The translations under genes and the position numbers were made by a program. This document shows positions 28,156 through 37,584 of a DNA stretch of 64,000 bases, piece after piece. The notes beneath the pieces are model-generated. The model was not told where the DNA came from and did not search any database. It worked only from the letters and a program-made list of their open reading frames with translations. Every line of letters starts with the position of its first letter. The first letter of the stretch is position 1. The stretch comes from Algoriphagus sp. (GTDB lineage: Bacteria > Bacteroidota > Bacteroidia > Cytophagales > Cyclobacteriaceae): positions 62,001-126,000 of the forward strand of contig JAMNXQ010000001.1 of assembly GCA_023653075.1 (NCBI GenBank). The letters run 5' to 3'.

Positions 28156-31100
28156 ATGAGTAATCAAAAAAATACATGGAGAGGAATATTGACTTTAGGT
28201 CTACTATTCATACTCAATCTTTCTTTTGCCCAGCAGGTGCTGGTGTCGGGAAAAGTAAGTGATACCAAAAATGGACCACTTCCTGGCGCCACTGTTTTGG
28301 TTAAAGGTACTACAAGAGGTACGGTCACAGGCATCGATGGCTCGTTTGCTATTCAGGCGTCAAGCACTGAGACCCTTATGTTTTCTTTTGTGGGATTTGA
28401 AAGCAAAGAAGTTTTAGTTGGAAATCAGTCGGTAGTCGATGTACAACTGTCAGAGGGCTTTGCGCTTTCTGAGGTCGTTGTCACAGCGCTTGGCGTGGAA
28501 AGAGAAACTAAAGCATTGGGCTACTCAGTGCAATCCGTGGATGGTGCACAGTTTACCGAAGCAAGAGAGACCAACCTAATTAATTCTTTGAGCGGGAGAG
28601 TTGCGGGGGTGCAAATCACCAACTCTTCCTCAGGAGTAGGAGGATCTACTCGAGTGACCATTCGAGGCGAATCTTCCTTGAATATCAATTCAAACCAACC
28701 ACTTTTCGTGGTGGATGGTGTACCCATTTCCAATAGTGTAGTAGGTTCCTCAGGTCGTGGCAACTTAGAAGTTGACTATGGAAATGCTGCGGGTGAAATC
28801 AATCCAGACGATGTGGCATCCATGACCGTTTTGAAAGGGCCGGCTGCTGCAGCCTTGTATGGCTCAAGAGCTTCGAATGGAGCGATATTGATCACCACCA
28901 AATCAGCGAAAAATAAAAAAGGGTTGGGCGTCAGTATTAATTCCAACACTACTTTTGACGAAGTCCTGCGTTTGCCTCAGTGGCAAGATAAATATGGCCA
29001 AGGCAATAACGGTGTATTTTCCTTCGTAAATGGAGCAGGAGCGGGTATTGCCGATGGAGTAGACGAAAGCTGGGGCCCTGAAATGGACAAAGGATTATTG
29101 ATTCCACAGTTTGATTCTCCAAGAGACGTTTCAGGATTCAGAGGAGGAGATCGAAATGCTCCTGCGACAAGTAAAATCACGTCTACTGAGTGGGTTTCTC
29201 GTCCTAATAACATAAACGAGTTTTTCCAAACGGGCATAACATCCTCCAATAACATTGCGCTCGAAGGAGCGAATGAAAAATCTAATATCCGTTTCTCTTG
29301 GACTAATTTGAACCAAACTGGTACTGTTCCAAACACGGATTTGAAGCGAAATACGCTTGCTATGAATGGGGGTATTAACGTGACAGATAAGTTTTCAATC
29401 AATTCTACGTTCAATTTTCAACGTTCTGAAAGTGGGAATAGACCCAACATTTCTTACGGTACAGAAAGTTTGATGTACCTATGGATCTGGTACGGAAGAC
29501 AAGTGGATACACGTAATCTTAGAAAGTACTGGCAGCCTGGATTGGAAGGAGTTCAACAGTTCAACTACAACTACAACTACCACGACAATCCGTATTTTAA
29601 CGTGTATGAAAATACCAACGGACAGGCAAAAGACAGAATTTTTGGTAACGTATTCGCAACCTACAAGTTTACTCCTAAACTCAACTTGATGGTAAGATCA
29701 GGTTTGGATACTTACAACGATCTAAGAGATAGAAGACGTGCATTCAGCACCCAGCGTTTCCCTAAAGGGAGTTACCGAGAGGAAGCCTTATTTTTCTCTG
29801 AGCAAAACTCTGACTTCTTGCTTACTTATTCTGAGACAACGAAGTCAACCTGGTCTTACAGCCTTGCCTTGGGTGGAAACGCGATGCGTCAGTACAACAA
29901 ATATGTAGATACTTCAGCTCCTCAATTGTTGATTCCAGGTATCTACAATTTCACCAATACAGCGGTAAATCTTCAGGTGAACCAATTTACTTCCGAAAAG
30001 CGCATCAATTCCCTGTATGGATTTGGTCAAATCGGATACAAAAACATTCTTTTCTTGGATGTAACAGGCCGAAATGACTGGTCAAGTACTTTGCCAGTAT
30101 CCAATAACAGCTATTTTTACCCATCGGCGACCTTGAGTGCCGTGGTTTCTGATATGATAACTTTGCCTAGTGCAATTTCCTTTCTCAAATTGAGAGGTGC
30201 ATTTGCAGAAGTAGGTAATGATACGGATCCCTATTCGTTGACCAATGTGTACAACACGGCTACAGCTTGGGGTAGTATTCAAGCTAAATCAGAATCGAGT
30301 CGATTGTCAAATGCAGATTTGAAGCCTGAGCGAACCGCTTCGTTTGAAGCTGGTGTAGACATGCGATTTTTGAACGGAAGACTTGGATTGGACTTCACTT
30401 ATTTTGATAACCGAACCAGAAATCAAATCATCCCAATTGAATTGGACATCGCTACGGGTTATGCTTCTCGAATCATCAATGCAGGTGAAATCCAGAACAA
30501 AGGTCTAGAGGTGATGCTTTCTGGAACACCTGTTCAGTCTGCCAGTGGCTTCACTTGGAATTTCTTTGCCAACTTCACTCGTACCAGAGGCTATGTATTG
30601 GAGTTGACGGAAGGCTTGACCACCTACACGCTAACAGGCACTAACGGAGCGAATATTCAAGCTCGGGTAGGGGAGCGAATGGGTAATATTTATGGCGCTG
30701 GCTTTGAGCGAGTTGCAGATCCTGCCTCACCCTATTTTGGACAAATTGTCCACAATACCTCCGGTACTCCTATTACCTCGCCGACCTTGGTCAAGCAGGG
30801 AAATTACAATCCTGACTGGATGCTTGGTCTTCAAAACAATTTAAACTACAAAGGCATTTCTTTTGGCTTTTTGTTTGACTACCGTCATGGAGGTATCGTG
30901 GTTTCCAGAACAAAGACGATTGGTTCTACTGCAGGTCAGTTGGAAGAAACTTTGTACGGGCGTGAGAATGGATACGATTTGACAGTATCTGGAAATGGAA
31001 TTATTTCTCCAGGTGTGATCAAAAATACGGACGGTTCTTTTACTCCTAATGCTATTAAAATCACTTCTAGAAACTGGCACAACAGATATTACGAGCGAAA

Positions 31101-31371
31101 TAACGTAGAAGCGGCCAAATACGACGCCACATTCTTGAAGCTAAGAGAAGTGACCATCGGATACAATATTCCTAAGCGTTTACTATCCAAGTTTCCAGTT
31201 CAGGATGTGAAGATCTCCCTTGTGGGAAGAAATCTTGCGCTATGGACCGAAAACCCTCACTTTGATCCAGAGACCATGGCGATGAGAGGTGGTACTTTGA
31301 TTCCGGGTGTGGAAGACATGGCCTTGCCATCTTCAAGAAACATAGGATTTAACCTTAATGTCAAGTTCTAA
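28156..31371 (+). CDS. SusC/RagA-family TonB-linked outer membrane transporter
   Basis: 1071 residues. Signal peptide (1-25, ending FAQQ), carboxypeptidase-D-like beta domain (about 29-105, VSGKVSDTKNGPLPGATVLV), TonB plug (about 110-240, with LSGRVAGVQI and PLFVVDGVPIS), then a 22-strand barrel ending in the terminal Phe typical of outer-membrane barrels (FNLNVKF). TonB-driven import of a ligand bound by the SusD partner that follows 38 bp later. No anti-sigma or sigma gene is present, so it is not a sigma/anti-sigma-regulated locus. The operon carries two phosphatases and no glycoside hydrolases, so the cargo is more likely a phosphate-bearing molecule than a glycan (inference). Confidence 0.95.
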   Translation: MSNQKNTWRGILTLGLLFILNLSFAQQVLVSGKVSDTKNGPLPGATVLVKGTTRGTVTGIDGSFAIQASSTETLMFSFVGFESKEVLVGNQSVVDVQLSEGFALSEVVVTALGVERETKALGYSVQSVDGAQFTEARETNLINSLSGRVAGVQITNSSSGVGGSTRVTIRGESSLNINSNQPLFVVDGVPISNSVVGSSGRGNLEVDYGNAAGEINPDDVASMTVLKGPAAAALYGSRASNGAILITTKSAKNKKGLGVSINSNTTFDEVLRLPQWQDKYGQGNNGVFSFVNGAGAGIADGVDESWGPEMDKGLLIPQFDSPRDVSGFRGGDRNAPATSKITSTEWVSRPNNINEFFQTGITSSNNIALEGANEKSNIRFSWTNLNQTGTVPNTDLKRNTLAMNGGINVTDKFSINSTFNFQRSESGNRPNISYGTESLMYLWIWYGRQVDTRNLRKYWQPGLEGVQQFNYNYNYHDNPYFNVYENTNGQAKDRIFGNVFATYKFTPKLNLMVRSGLDTYNDLRDRRRAFSTQRFPKGSYREEALFFSEQNSDFLLTYSETTKSTWSYSLALGGNAMRQYNKYVDTSAPQLLIPGIYNFTNTAVNLQVNQFTSEKRINSLYGFGQIGYKNILFLDVTGRNDWSSTLPVSNNSYFYPSATLSAVVSDMITLPSAISFLKLRGAFAEVGNDTDPYSLTNVYNTATAWGSIQAKSESSRLSNADLKPERTASFEAGVDMRFLNGRLGLDFTYFDNRTRNQIIPIELDIATGYASRIINAGEIQNKGLEVMLSGTPVQSASGFTWNFFANFTRTRGYVLELTEGLTTYTLTGTNGANIQARVGERMGNIYGAGFERVADPASPYFGQIVHNTSGTPITSPTLVKQGNYNPDWMLGLQNNLNYKGISFGFLFDYRHGGIVVSRTKTIGSTAGQLEETLYGRENGYDLTVSGNGIISPGVIKNTDGSFTPNAIKITSRNWHNRYYERNNVEAAKYDATFLKLREVTIGYNIPKRLLSKFPVQDVKISLVGRNLALWTENPHFDPETMAMRGGTLIPGVEDMALPSSRNIGFNLNVKF

Positions 31372-31409
31372 TCCTTGCGAGGGGATACGAACCATCAAAA
31401 AAAACAACT

Positions 31410-32960
31410 ATGAAAATCAATAAACTATCTATCAGCGGATTGGCACTAGGACTTCTACTTGGAGTGAGTGCCTGCGACAAAGATTTTGAAAAGGTCAACG
31501 TCAATCCAAATAGCCCAGAGGCTGTTTCTTCTGCTTTGCTTTTGCCAAACGTCATCCGAAATACCACCAACGAAATTGCTGGAAATGCATGGGGCTTGGG
31601 TAACTTGGTGATGCAGTACACAGCAAAAATTCAATTCACCAACGAGGACCGATACAATTGGGGTCCTCAGGGTAACCCGTACAACTCTTTTTATGGAGCT
31701 TTGCGTGACATCAACAACATTGTTGAGCTTTCTGGTACAGCTAACCAGAAAAATTATGTTGGAGTAGCCAAGGTAATGCGTGCTCACTTATTTGCTTACA
31801 TGACCGATGTGTATGGAGAGATTCCTTACGCTGACGCTCTTCAGGCAAAATCTGGCGTTAATTACCCCAAGTTTGATTCTCAGGAAGCGGTTTACAAGGC
31901 TGTTTTAGTAGAATTAGAAGAGGCAAACGCGATGTTAGGTACTACTTCTGAGAAAATCGAAGGTGATATCTTGTTTAACGGCAATGTGACACTATGGAAA
32001 AAGTTTGCAAATTCCCTCAGACTGCGTATGTTGATGCGTCTTTCGGATCGTCAAAATCCTGCGGTAGCCCTTCAGGCAATTGTGAGTAACCCAACGCAGT
32101 TTCCAATTTTCGCGACTGAAAGTGAGCAAGCAGTACTTCAGTATTTGGCAGATGTACCCAATCAGCATCCGTTATTCACCACTCGTTCTGGCTCCTACGA
32201 TGAGATTCGATTGAGTGAGAATTTGGAAAATGCGTTAAAAGACTTGAATGATCCTCGTTTGTTTGCCTATGCGCAACCTACCACCGCTTCTGGAGTTGGA
32301 GTTCTTGGGCCAATTACTGCTTACGATGGAGTTCCTAATGGATTGGGTGATGAGGAAGCATTAAAATATGCTCCATCTGGAGATCCAAGTAAAGGTGGAT
32401 CCAACTTTATTTCAAGAGTAGGTTTACTTTGGTCTTGCCAGGCATGCTCCTCTCAAGCGAATCCCACGGGATACCAAGCGATTTTGATGAGTTATGCTGA
32501 GGTTCAATTTATCTTAGCAGAAGCTAGAGAACGTGGATTTATTACTGTGGGAACGGCTGAAGATTACTACAAAAAAGGTGTACAGGCATCCGTAAATTAT
32601 TACAGAGCACGGTATACGGCAATTAACCAACCCACAATTGCTGCTAAGTTAGTGGTAGATGATACCTATTTTGCGCAAACAAAAGTTAGCTATACAGGTA
32701 CTACGCAAGAAAAATTAGCCAAAATTGGAACTCAAAAATGGATTGCACTTTTCTTTAGTGGCTTGGAAGCTTGGCATGATTGGAAGCGGACGGGCTTTCC
32801 AACTGTAAAGCCTGGACCAGCTGCCTTTATTAGTACAGTTCCAGTTCGTTTTATGTACCCAAGCAGTGTGCAATCCCTGAACGGTGAAAATTACAAAGCC
32901 GCTATCGGAAGACAAGGTGCTGACGCAATCACCACGCGTGTATGGTGGGATATCAAGTAG
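31410..32960 (+). CDS. SusD/RagB-family ligand-binding lipoprotein (SusD-like_2 type)
   Basis: 516 residues. The lipoprotein signal ends at Cys22 (GVSACDKDFE). The fold is mostly alpha-helical with TPR-like repeats; VNVNPNSPEAV near the start and a stretch such as AHLFAYMTDVYGEIPYADAL place it in the SusD-like_2 branch. It lies on the cell surface as the lid of the SusC transporter. Between this gene and the next is a 14-bp hairpin at 32989-33020. Confidence 0.94.
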   Translation: MKINKLSISGLALGLLLGVSACDKDFEKVNVNPNSPEAVSSALLLPNVIRNTTNEIAGNAWGLGNLVMQYTAKIQFTNEDRYNWGPQGNPYNSFYGALRDINNIVELSGTANQKNYVGVAKVMRAHLFAYMTDVYGEIPYADALQAKSGVNYPKFDSQEAVYKAVLVELEEANAMLGTTSEKIEGDILFNGNVTLWKKFANSLRLRMLMRLSDRQNPAVALQAIVSNPTQFPIFATESEQAVLQYLADVPNQHPLFTTRSGSYDEIRLSENLENALKDLNDPRLFAYAQPTTASGVGVLGPITAYDGVPNGLGDEEALKYAPSGDPSKGGSNFISRVGLLWSCQACSSQANPTGYQAILMSYAEVQFILAEARERGFITVGTAEDYYKKGVQASVNYYRARYTAINQPTIAAKLVVDDTYFAQTKVSYTGTTQEKLAKIGTQKWIALFFSGLEAWHDWKRTGFPTVKPGPAAFISTVPVRFMYPSSVQSLNGENYKAAIGRQGADAITTRVWWDIK

Positions 32961-32988
32961 GACATCAAACTTTAGTTAAAATACTTTT

Positions 32989-33020
32989 GGAAATCTACCC
33001 GAGTCTTCGGGTATATTTCC
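32989..33020 (+). terminator. Intercistronic hairpin after the SusD gene
   Basis: GGAAATCTACCCGA pairs with TCGGGTATATTTCC around the loop GTCT, with one mismatch. There is no T tract after it, so it may be a partial terminator or a 3'-end stabiliser that favours the susCD part of the message over the phosphatase genes. Confidence 0.5.
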
Positions 33021-33037
33021 ATTAATTTAAATACGCT

Positions 33038-34129
33038 ATGATCAAGCATGCCTTAGTAATTGCTCTTGTTTTTGGTTTTTCCTTCGGGCTATCTGCTCAA
33101 ACGAAAAGTACCAAAACAGAAAACATTGTTTTAATAACACTCGATGGCCTGAGATGGCAGGAATTATTCACAGGAGCTGATTCCCTTTTGGTAAATGATA
33201 CCGAGATGATCAAGACTCCAGGATCACTCATGCAAGAATTTTGGGATGCTAATCCACTTAAACGAAGAGAAATGCTATTTCCATTCCTTTGGAGCACCGT
33301 TGCTCAGAAAGGGCAGCTGTATGGCAATAGAGCTTATGGAAATCATGTGGACAATAGTAACAAGATGTGGTTTTCCTATCCTGGTTACAACGAGGTGTTG
33401 AGTGGTTTTGCAGACGATGCCCGAATTAACTCTAACGATAAAGTCAACAACCCCAACGTCACCTTTTTAGAATACCTCAATCAGATGCCTGCCTACAAAG
33501 ACAGGGTCTTTGCCTTTGGAAGCTGGGATGTGTTTCCTTATATCGTTAATGAGGAGCGCAGCGGGGTGCCTGTAAACGCAGGATTTGATCTGGCGGAAGG
33601 CCCTAGCTTAACTCCGGTAGAGCAAACCGTAAATCGCCTTCAGCAAGAGATCAGAGGCCCTTGGGGAGGGGTTCGCTTGGATCCATTTACACATCATTTT
33701 GCATTGGAAACCATCAAAACTAAGAAACCTAGAGTAGTGTACATCGCCTATGGTGAAACAGACGATTGGGCACATGATGGAGAATACGATCAATACCTGT
33801 GGTCAGCCAAGCAAACAGATAAGTATATCCAAGAGGTTTGGGAAACTTTGCAGTCAGAGCCTTTTTACAAGGATAAAACGACCTTGATTGTGAGCGTAGA
33901 TCATGGAAGAGGGACTTCTAAGACGAGTTGGAAAAGCCATGGTGAAAAATTGCCAGAAGCAAGCCAAATTTGGATGATAGCCATTGGGCCTGACACCCCT
34001 GCTTTAGGTGAAATGAAGGTTAGAGGGCAGTGGCATTCATCCATGATTGCTAGAACGGTCTACCAACTTTTGGGCTTAGCTTATCCAGATCCCAAAGCAG
34101 CACCCGCAATCCAAGAAATGTTGAAGTGA
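33038..34129 (+). CDS. Secreted alkaline-phosphatase-superfamily hydrolase
   Basis: 363 residues with a signal peptide (1-20, LSAQ). The alkaline phosphatase/NPP metal-site pattern is complete: Asp36 (ITLDGLRW), a likely nucleophile Ser113 (WFSYPGYNEVLSG), Asp242/Asp243 and His246 (GETDDWAH), Asp288-His289 (VSVDHGRG) and His333 (QWHSS). It is shorter than PafA, the phosphate-insensitive phosphatase of Flavobacteria (about 540 residues), and is nearer to the small phosphodiesterase/sulfatase-like group. Likely cleaves a phosphate ester outside the cytoplasm. Third gene of the SusCD operon; its stop overlaps the next start (GTGA). Confidence 0.85.
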   Translation: MIKHALVIALVFGFSFGLSAQTKSTKTENIVLITLDGLRWQELFTGADSLLVNDTEMIKTPGSLMQEFWDANPLKRREMLFPFLWSTVAQKGQLYGNRAYGNHVDNSNKMWFSYPGYNEVLSGFADDARINSNDKVNNPNVTFLEYLNQMPAYKDRVFAFGSWDVFPYIVNEERSGVPVNAGFDLAEGPSLTPVEQTVNRLQQEIRGPWGGVRLDPFTHHFALETIKTKKPRVVYIAYGETDDWAHDGEYDQYLWSAKQTDKYIQEVWETLQSEPFYKDKTTLIVSVDHGRGTSKTSWKSHGEKLPEASQIWMIAIGPDTPALGEMKVRGQWHSSMIARTVYQLLGLAYPDPKAAPAIQEMLK

Positions 34130-35811
34130 GACCTTGGATCCTTTTTTTACTAGTAGTATCAGGAGGAGTTCTTTTTTCTTGCCACCGAAATATTTCCCCA
34201 AACGCCTCTCCAACCTATGGAGAGGCGTATTTTTTACCTACTAAGTCTGCCGCAGAACTCCAAATGAATCCGAACCTTTGGGTTGACTTGAGTACAGATT
34301 GGATGTATTTGGGGGCTGATTCACTCCCAGGGATTTTTCGTACCCTTCCTCGCTTGAATCAAGCAGGTGAAAGGCTATCCCTGCCTCATCGGCTGAATCT
34401 ACCCAACCATTCCCTCTGGTACGAGAAGGAGGTCTATTTGGCCCCAGGAATACTTCAGGTTTCAGGTGATGATGGCGTCCAAGTCTGGGTAAATAAGAAG
34501 CAGGTCCACCGTTTTAGGCCTGGCAATCAATTTGAGGTGCTGGACTCGGGTAGGGTGCAACTTCAGGTGCGGGTGGTCAACAATGCCATGGCCGGTGGAT
34601 TGAGAAAGGTGCAGTGGATCTCTTTAGCTAATTTTTTAGTACTGGAAAAGCAGACGCATCGATTTGCCGATTCAGCGCTCGCAGTGCGAAAAATCGAAGT
34701 TTTACAAAACGAGAAACTCAAAAAAACCTTGAGCCTCCAGACCTGGGAAGAACAAAAAGAAGCAACTCGAGCGCTACCAATCCTGCTTGCTGAGCCCAAT
34801 GTATTGTTAGCTGCTGATGGGAGCTGGTTTGTGCGCTGGGTAAGCGAATATCCCGGCGAGGCTAGGGTAGTATTTTCTTCTGGGGAAGAGATTTTGGTTA
34901 GTTCTTCCACCGGAATCTTCACCCTGCCTGCCTCTACGCAGGATTTTTCTTTTCATTTGTTTCAGGCAAATGCCTATCAGGGCCAATATTCATTTGTGAT
35001 GCCCCAGTTGAAATCCGATTCCATCCGAGTAGCGCTTTGGGGAGATTCACAAGGAGGCTGGCGTACATTTGAAAAATTGGCAGAGCTAGTGAAAAGGAAA
35101 GAGGTTGACTTAAGTATTGGGGCCGGAGACTTAGTGGCCGATGGTTCGGATGCCAAATCTTACCGATCTTTTCTGCAGGTGCTTTCTGGCATGCAGAGTC
35201 CCCAAATTTTGGTGCCAGGTAATCATGATTACGATGGTAATTACGATTCGCTTTACCCCAAAGCGCTGCGTACCTATCTGATGCGTGGTAGCGAGCCAAC
35301 GTATGGATTTCACAGGATTGGTCCTTTGGCTGTTATGACCTTGGATCCAAATGCCTATTTTCCTGTAAGTCTGCCAACAGCTTCTGCACAAAGGGAAGCA
35401 CTTGAAGGGGTATTGGCTTCTGTTGACTGGCAAGAAGCCCCCTGGCGTATGGTAGTGCTGCACCAGCCTCCCTATTCCCAAGGCTGGCCAGGATATCATG
35501 GGGAAAATAGCATCCGAGAGGTACTTGAACCTTATTTTCACCGTGGCTGGATAGATCTGGTTGTGGCGGGCCATACCCATGATTACGAGCGTATGAAACG
35601 TGATTTTTCGGGTCAATCGGTTCATTTTTTTATCGTTGGAGGTGCTGGCGGTAGCTTAGAGCCTAAGGATCAATCCTCCTCTTTTCCAAAAATGGACCAG
35701 TTGATAAAAGAGCATCATGTAGGTGTTTTGGAATTGACTAAGCGGGAACTGGTTTGGAAAGTGTTTGCTCTTGATGGTTCGCTAGTAGACACTCTAATTT
35801 TTAAAAAATGA
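34126..35811 (+). CDS. Calcineurin-like metallophosphoesterase lipoprotein
   Basis: 561 residues; GTG start overlapping the preceding stop. Lipoprotein signal ends at Cys19 (VLFSCHRN). The first 300 residues are beta-rich (a jelly-roll-like part at 90-160 with LYLAPGILQVSGDDGVQVWV-like strands, then an Fn3-like part near 220-295). The metallophosphoesterase core (300-530) keeps GDSQ at 306-309, GD at 334-335, GNHD at 365-368, His446 and GHTHDYE at 482-488, the complete di-metal set. Domain layout resembles purple acid phosphatases. Last gene of the operon; likely releases phosphate from organic esters at the cell surface together with the preceding hydrolase. Confidence 0.87.
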   Translation: MRPWILFLLVVSGGVLFSCHRNISPNASPTYGEAYFLPTKSAAELQMNPNLWVDLSTDWMYLGADSLPGIFRTLPRLNQAGERLSLPHRLNLPNHSLWYEKEVYLAPGILQVSGDDGVQVWVNKKQVHRFRPGNQFEVLDSGRVQLQVRVVNNAMAGGLRKVQWISLANFLVLEKQTHRFADSALAVRKIEVLQNEKLKKTLSLQTWEEQKEATRALPILLAEPNVLLAADGSWFVRWVSEYPGEARVVFSSGEEILVSSSTGIFTLPASTQDFSFHLFQANAYQGQYSFVMPQLKSDSIRVALWGDSQGGWRTFEKLAELVKRKEVDLSIGAGDLVADGSDAKSYRSFLQVLSGMQSPQILVPGNHDYDGNYDSLYPKALRTYLMRGSEPTYGFHRIGPLAVMTLDPNAYFPVSLPTASAQREALEGVLASVDWQEAPWRMVVLHQPPYSQGWPGYHGENSIREVLEPYFHRGWIDLVVAGHTHDYERMKRDFSGQSVHFFIVGGAGGSLEPKDQSSSFPKMDQLIKEHHVGVLELTKRELVWKVFALDGSLVDTLIFKK

Positions 35812-35940
35812 GGGGGAGGAATAAAAAATCACTAAATCAAAATTCTAAAATAGCGGTTCAGGAGCCAATCTTTGACTAGTAAACTTAAAGAAAAGGATAC
35901 CTTAGCCTAAATTTTTCAGTGCGAATGAAAAAATGGGGTC

Positions 35941-35978
35941 GGAAATAAAGGTATTGGTTAGTACCCTCCCTTATTTCC
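35941..35978 (-). terminator. Candidate terminator of the ssb-like gene
   Basis: GGAAATAA (35941-35948) and TTATTTCC (35971-35978) form the stem base with further partial pairing inside. On the minus strand a TTTTTT run follows 8 bases later. Gap 35812-36001 shows nothing else. Confidence 0.4.
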
Positions 35979-36001
35979 GGATGAAGCAAAAAATTTTCAG
36001 A

Positions 36002-36349
36002 TCATGCTGTTTTCGCTTTTTTGTCAAGTAATAAAAAATCGCTAACCACTACCTCCGTGATAAATTTCTTATCCCCATTTTTATCCGTGTAGCTCCTATT
36101 GGTCAACTTGCCTTCTACGGCAATTTCCGATCCCTTATCGGTGTATTTAGCCAAATTTTCCGCTGGCTTATCCCAAATGACCAAGTTGTGCCAAATGGTT
36201 TCTTCTACTCGATCTCCTTTTTGGGATTTGTAGTTTTCATTGGTTGCTAAAGATGCATGTCCTAAAAATTTCCCGGACTCTAACTGTTTGAGGTCTACTT
36301 TGGCACCTAGATGCCCGATTAGCTGTACTCTGTTTTTAAGTGAATTCAT
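36002..36349 (-). CDS. ssb: Short single-stranded-DNA-binding protein without acidic tail
   Basis: 115-residue OB-fold SSB (start MNSLKNRVQLIGHLG, then SLATNENYKSQKGDRVEETI with WHNLVIW, ending VSDFLLLDKKAKTA). The start is set at 36349: an upstream in-frame ATG at 36406 would add 19 residues unlike the family. The usual glycine-rich linker and acidic tip (DDDIPF-like) that recruits partner proteins is absent; the protein stops right after the OB fold. It is therefore probably a secondary SSB, such as those serving competence or mobile elements, with the main ssb elsewhere. Repeat copy C lies just upstream. Confidence 0.88.
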   Translation of the reverse strand: MNSLKNRVQLIGHLGAKVDLKQLESGKFLGHASLATNENYKSQKGDRVEETIWHNLVIWDKPAENLAKYTDKGSEIAVEGKLTNRSYTDKNGDKKFITEVVVSDFLLLDKKAKTA

Positions 36350-36466
36350 TTGAAAAAAGTTTGAGTGAAAAAATGATTTTGTTTTGGTCAAATATTGGGA
36401 ATTCATTTAAAAAGTACACTCAGTTAAGCAATTAAAATCGTTTTTAAACGTTTAAAAATAAATTAT

Positions 36467-36612
36467 GATTATCCGCAATCACTCCAGTAGCTTAAAAAAT
36501 CCTTGAATTTCTGCGGATAATCGTCGACAGACGACTGTCCACAGACCACAGCTCACCTAAAAGAACTTCAAACCTTACTTTTTTTTGGGTACTGGTAACA
36601 AAGCGGATAATC
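36467..36612 (-). repeat. Intergenic repeat copy C (146 bp, reverse orientation)
   Basis: On the minus strand it begins GATTATCCGC (36612) and ends GCGGATAATC (36467), with the internal third motif GATTATCCGCAG intact. Differs from copies D and E at a handful of bases. The gene-free stretch 36350-36728 between ssb and the PhnZ-like gene holds this copy; the rest is AT-rich with no further feature recognised. Confidence 0.92.
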
Positions 36613-36728
36613 AGTAAAGAAATATTGAGATTAGTCGTGAGCCCAAACTTAGTAAAGCTCGCTTCCAATTTTGGTGATCCTGCTGAAAATGAGTCCCTTA
36701 AACCAAGGGTTTGAAGGTAATCAGAAGA

Positions 36729-37310
36729 TTAATTCATGCTATTTTCTAAAGCTTTAAGCGCCATTTCCTTGTATCGAGTCAAGGAGGGTAAAGGTTGGTC
36801 AGTTAACTTAGCTTCCTCATCCCAAGTTCGCATTCGTAAAGAAACTTCAAAAAGCGGATCCTTCTCAAATTTTAGCGCTTCTTCCTCCTTCATTGGACCC
36901 CCTTGATAAATTAAAGTTTGCTTACTAGCTTCAGAAAGTTTGGTGTAATAGTCAGGATAGCGAAAGGTTAGGTACCGCTTAGCTTGCACATGGTTTTCAA
37001 CTAATTGAGCGATTTTCTCAGAAAAACCTAAGCTTCTTAAAAAATCCGCACCAAGTTGTTCATGTCTTTTTACTCCAAATTCACCCATCATTTCTGTGGT
37101 TGGACCTTGGGTAATTAGATGACCTAGGTCATGGAAGAAAGCAGCTAAAATGACCTCTTCATCAAAGCCTTCTTCCTCTGCCAATTGGGCGCTTTGACAC
37201 ATGTGCTCCAGTTGAGAAACGGGCTCTCCAATGTAGTCTTCATTCCCATGTTTTTCGTAAAAACCAAAAATTAACTCTACCCTTTTCAGTTGCTGTGTGT
37301 TCGTGTCCAT
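36729..37310 (-). CDS. phnZ: PhnZ-like HD-domain phosphonate oxygenase
   Basis: 193-residue HD-domain protein. Every residue known to matter in PhnZ (Tyr24, Glu27, His34, His58, Asp59, His80, His104, Lys108, Asp161) has a counterpart with the same spacing: Tyr26, Glu29, His36, His60, Asp61, His83, His107, Lys111, Asp164. PhnZ is a mixed-valence di-iron oxygenase that splits the C-P bond of (R)-2-amino-1-hydroxyethylphosphonate to glycine and phosphate. Divergent from a phosphonatase-like gene, DUF5690 transporter and FAD oxidoreductase. The PhnY dioxygenase that makes its substrate from 2-aminoethylphosphonate is not in the window. Function call is strong; the exact substrate is not. Confidence 0.88.
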   Translation of the reverse strand: MDTNTQQLKRVELIFGFYEKHGNEDYIGEPVSQLEHMCQSAQLAEEEGFDEEVILAAFFHDLGHLITQGPTTEMMGEFGVKRHEQLGADFLRSLGFSEKIAQLVENHVQAKRYLTFRYPDYYTKLSEASKQTLIYQGGPMKEEEALKFEKDPLFEVSLRMRTWDEEAKLTDQPLPSLTRYKEMALKALENSMN

Positions 37311-37584
37311 TTTTTTAAATAATGTGGAATTTACAAGATAACCCTTAAGGATTCGGCCTAGTCAAGTTTATGATATTGTGAATATTTCTTTTCGTACGCT
37401 AACTGAAAACTCTAAACTATTTCTTTTCCCAGTCTTCTGATTTTTTTGAATTAAGAAGCGTGCACATTCGGAAAACTTAATAATTGATTAATTACAAAAT
37501 CATTAGATTCTTGGGTAGAGTTGGTACTTTCAATCGCTTATTCAATTCATCTTCCACCGAACGATATCGCCTTCCTGTACTACC
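37311..37584. promoter_or_regulatory. Divergent control region of the phosphonate locus
   Basis: 274 bp between phnZ (leftward) and the phosphonatase-like gene (rightward). It must hold both promoters. No exact TAnnTTTG box or strong palindrome was found; TACTTTCA at about 37530 is the nearest match for the rightward unit. Confidence 0.35.

Noticed and set aside
36350-36406. 19-residue N-terminal extension of the SSB
   Set aside because: The extra residues do not fit the family, and MNSLKNRVQL is the usual SSB start.
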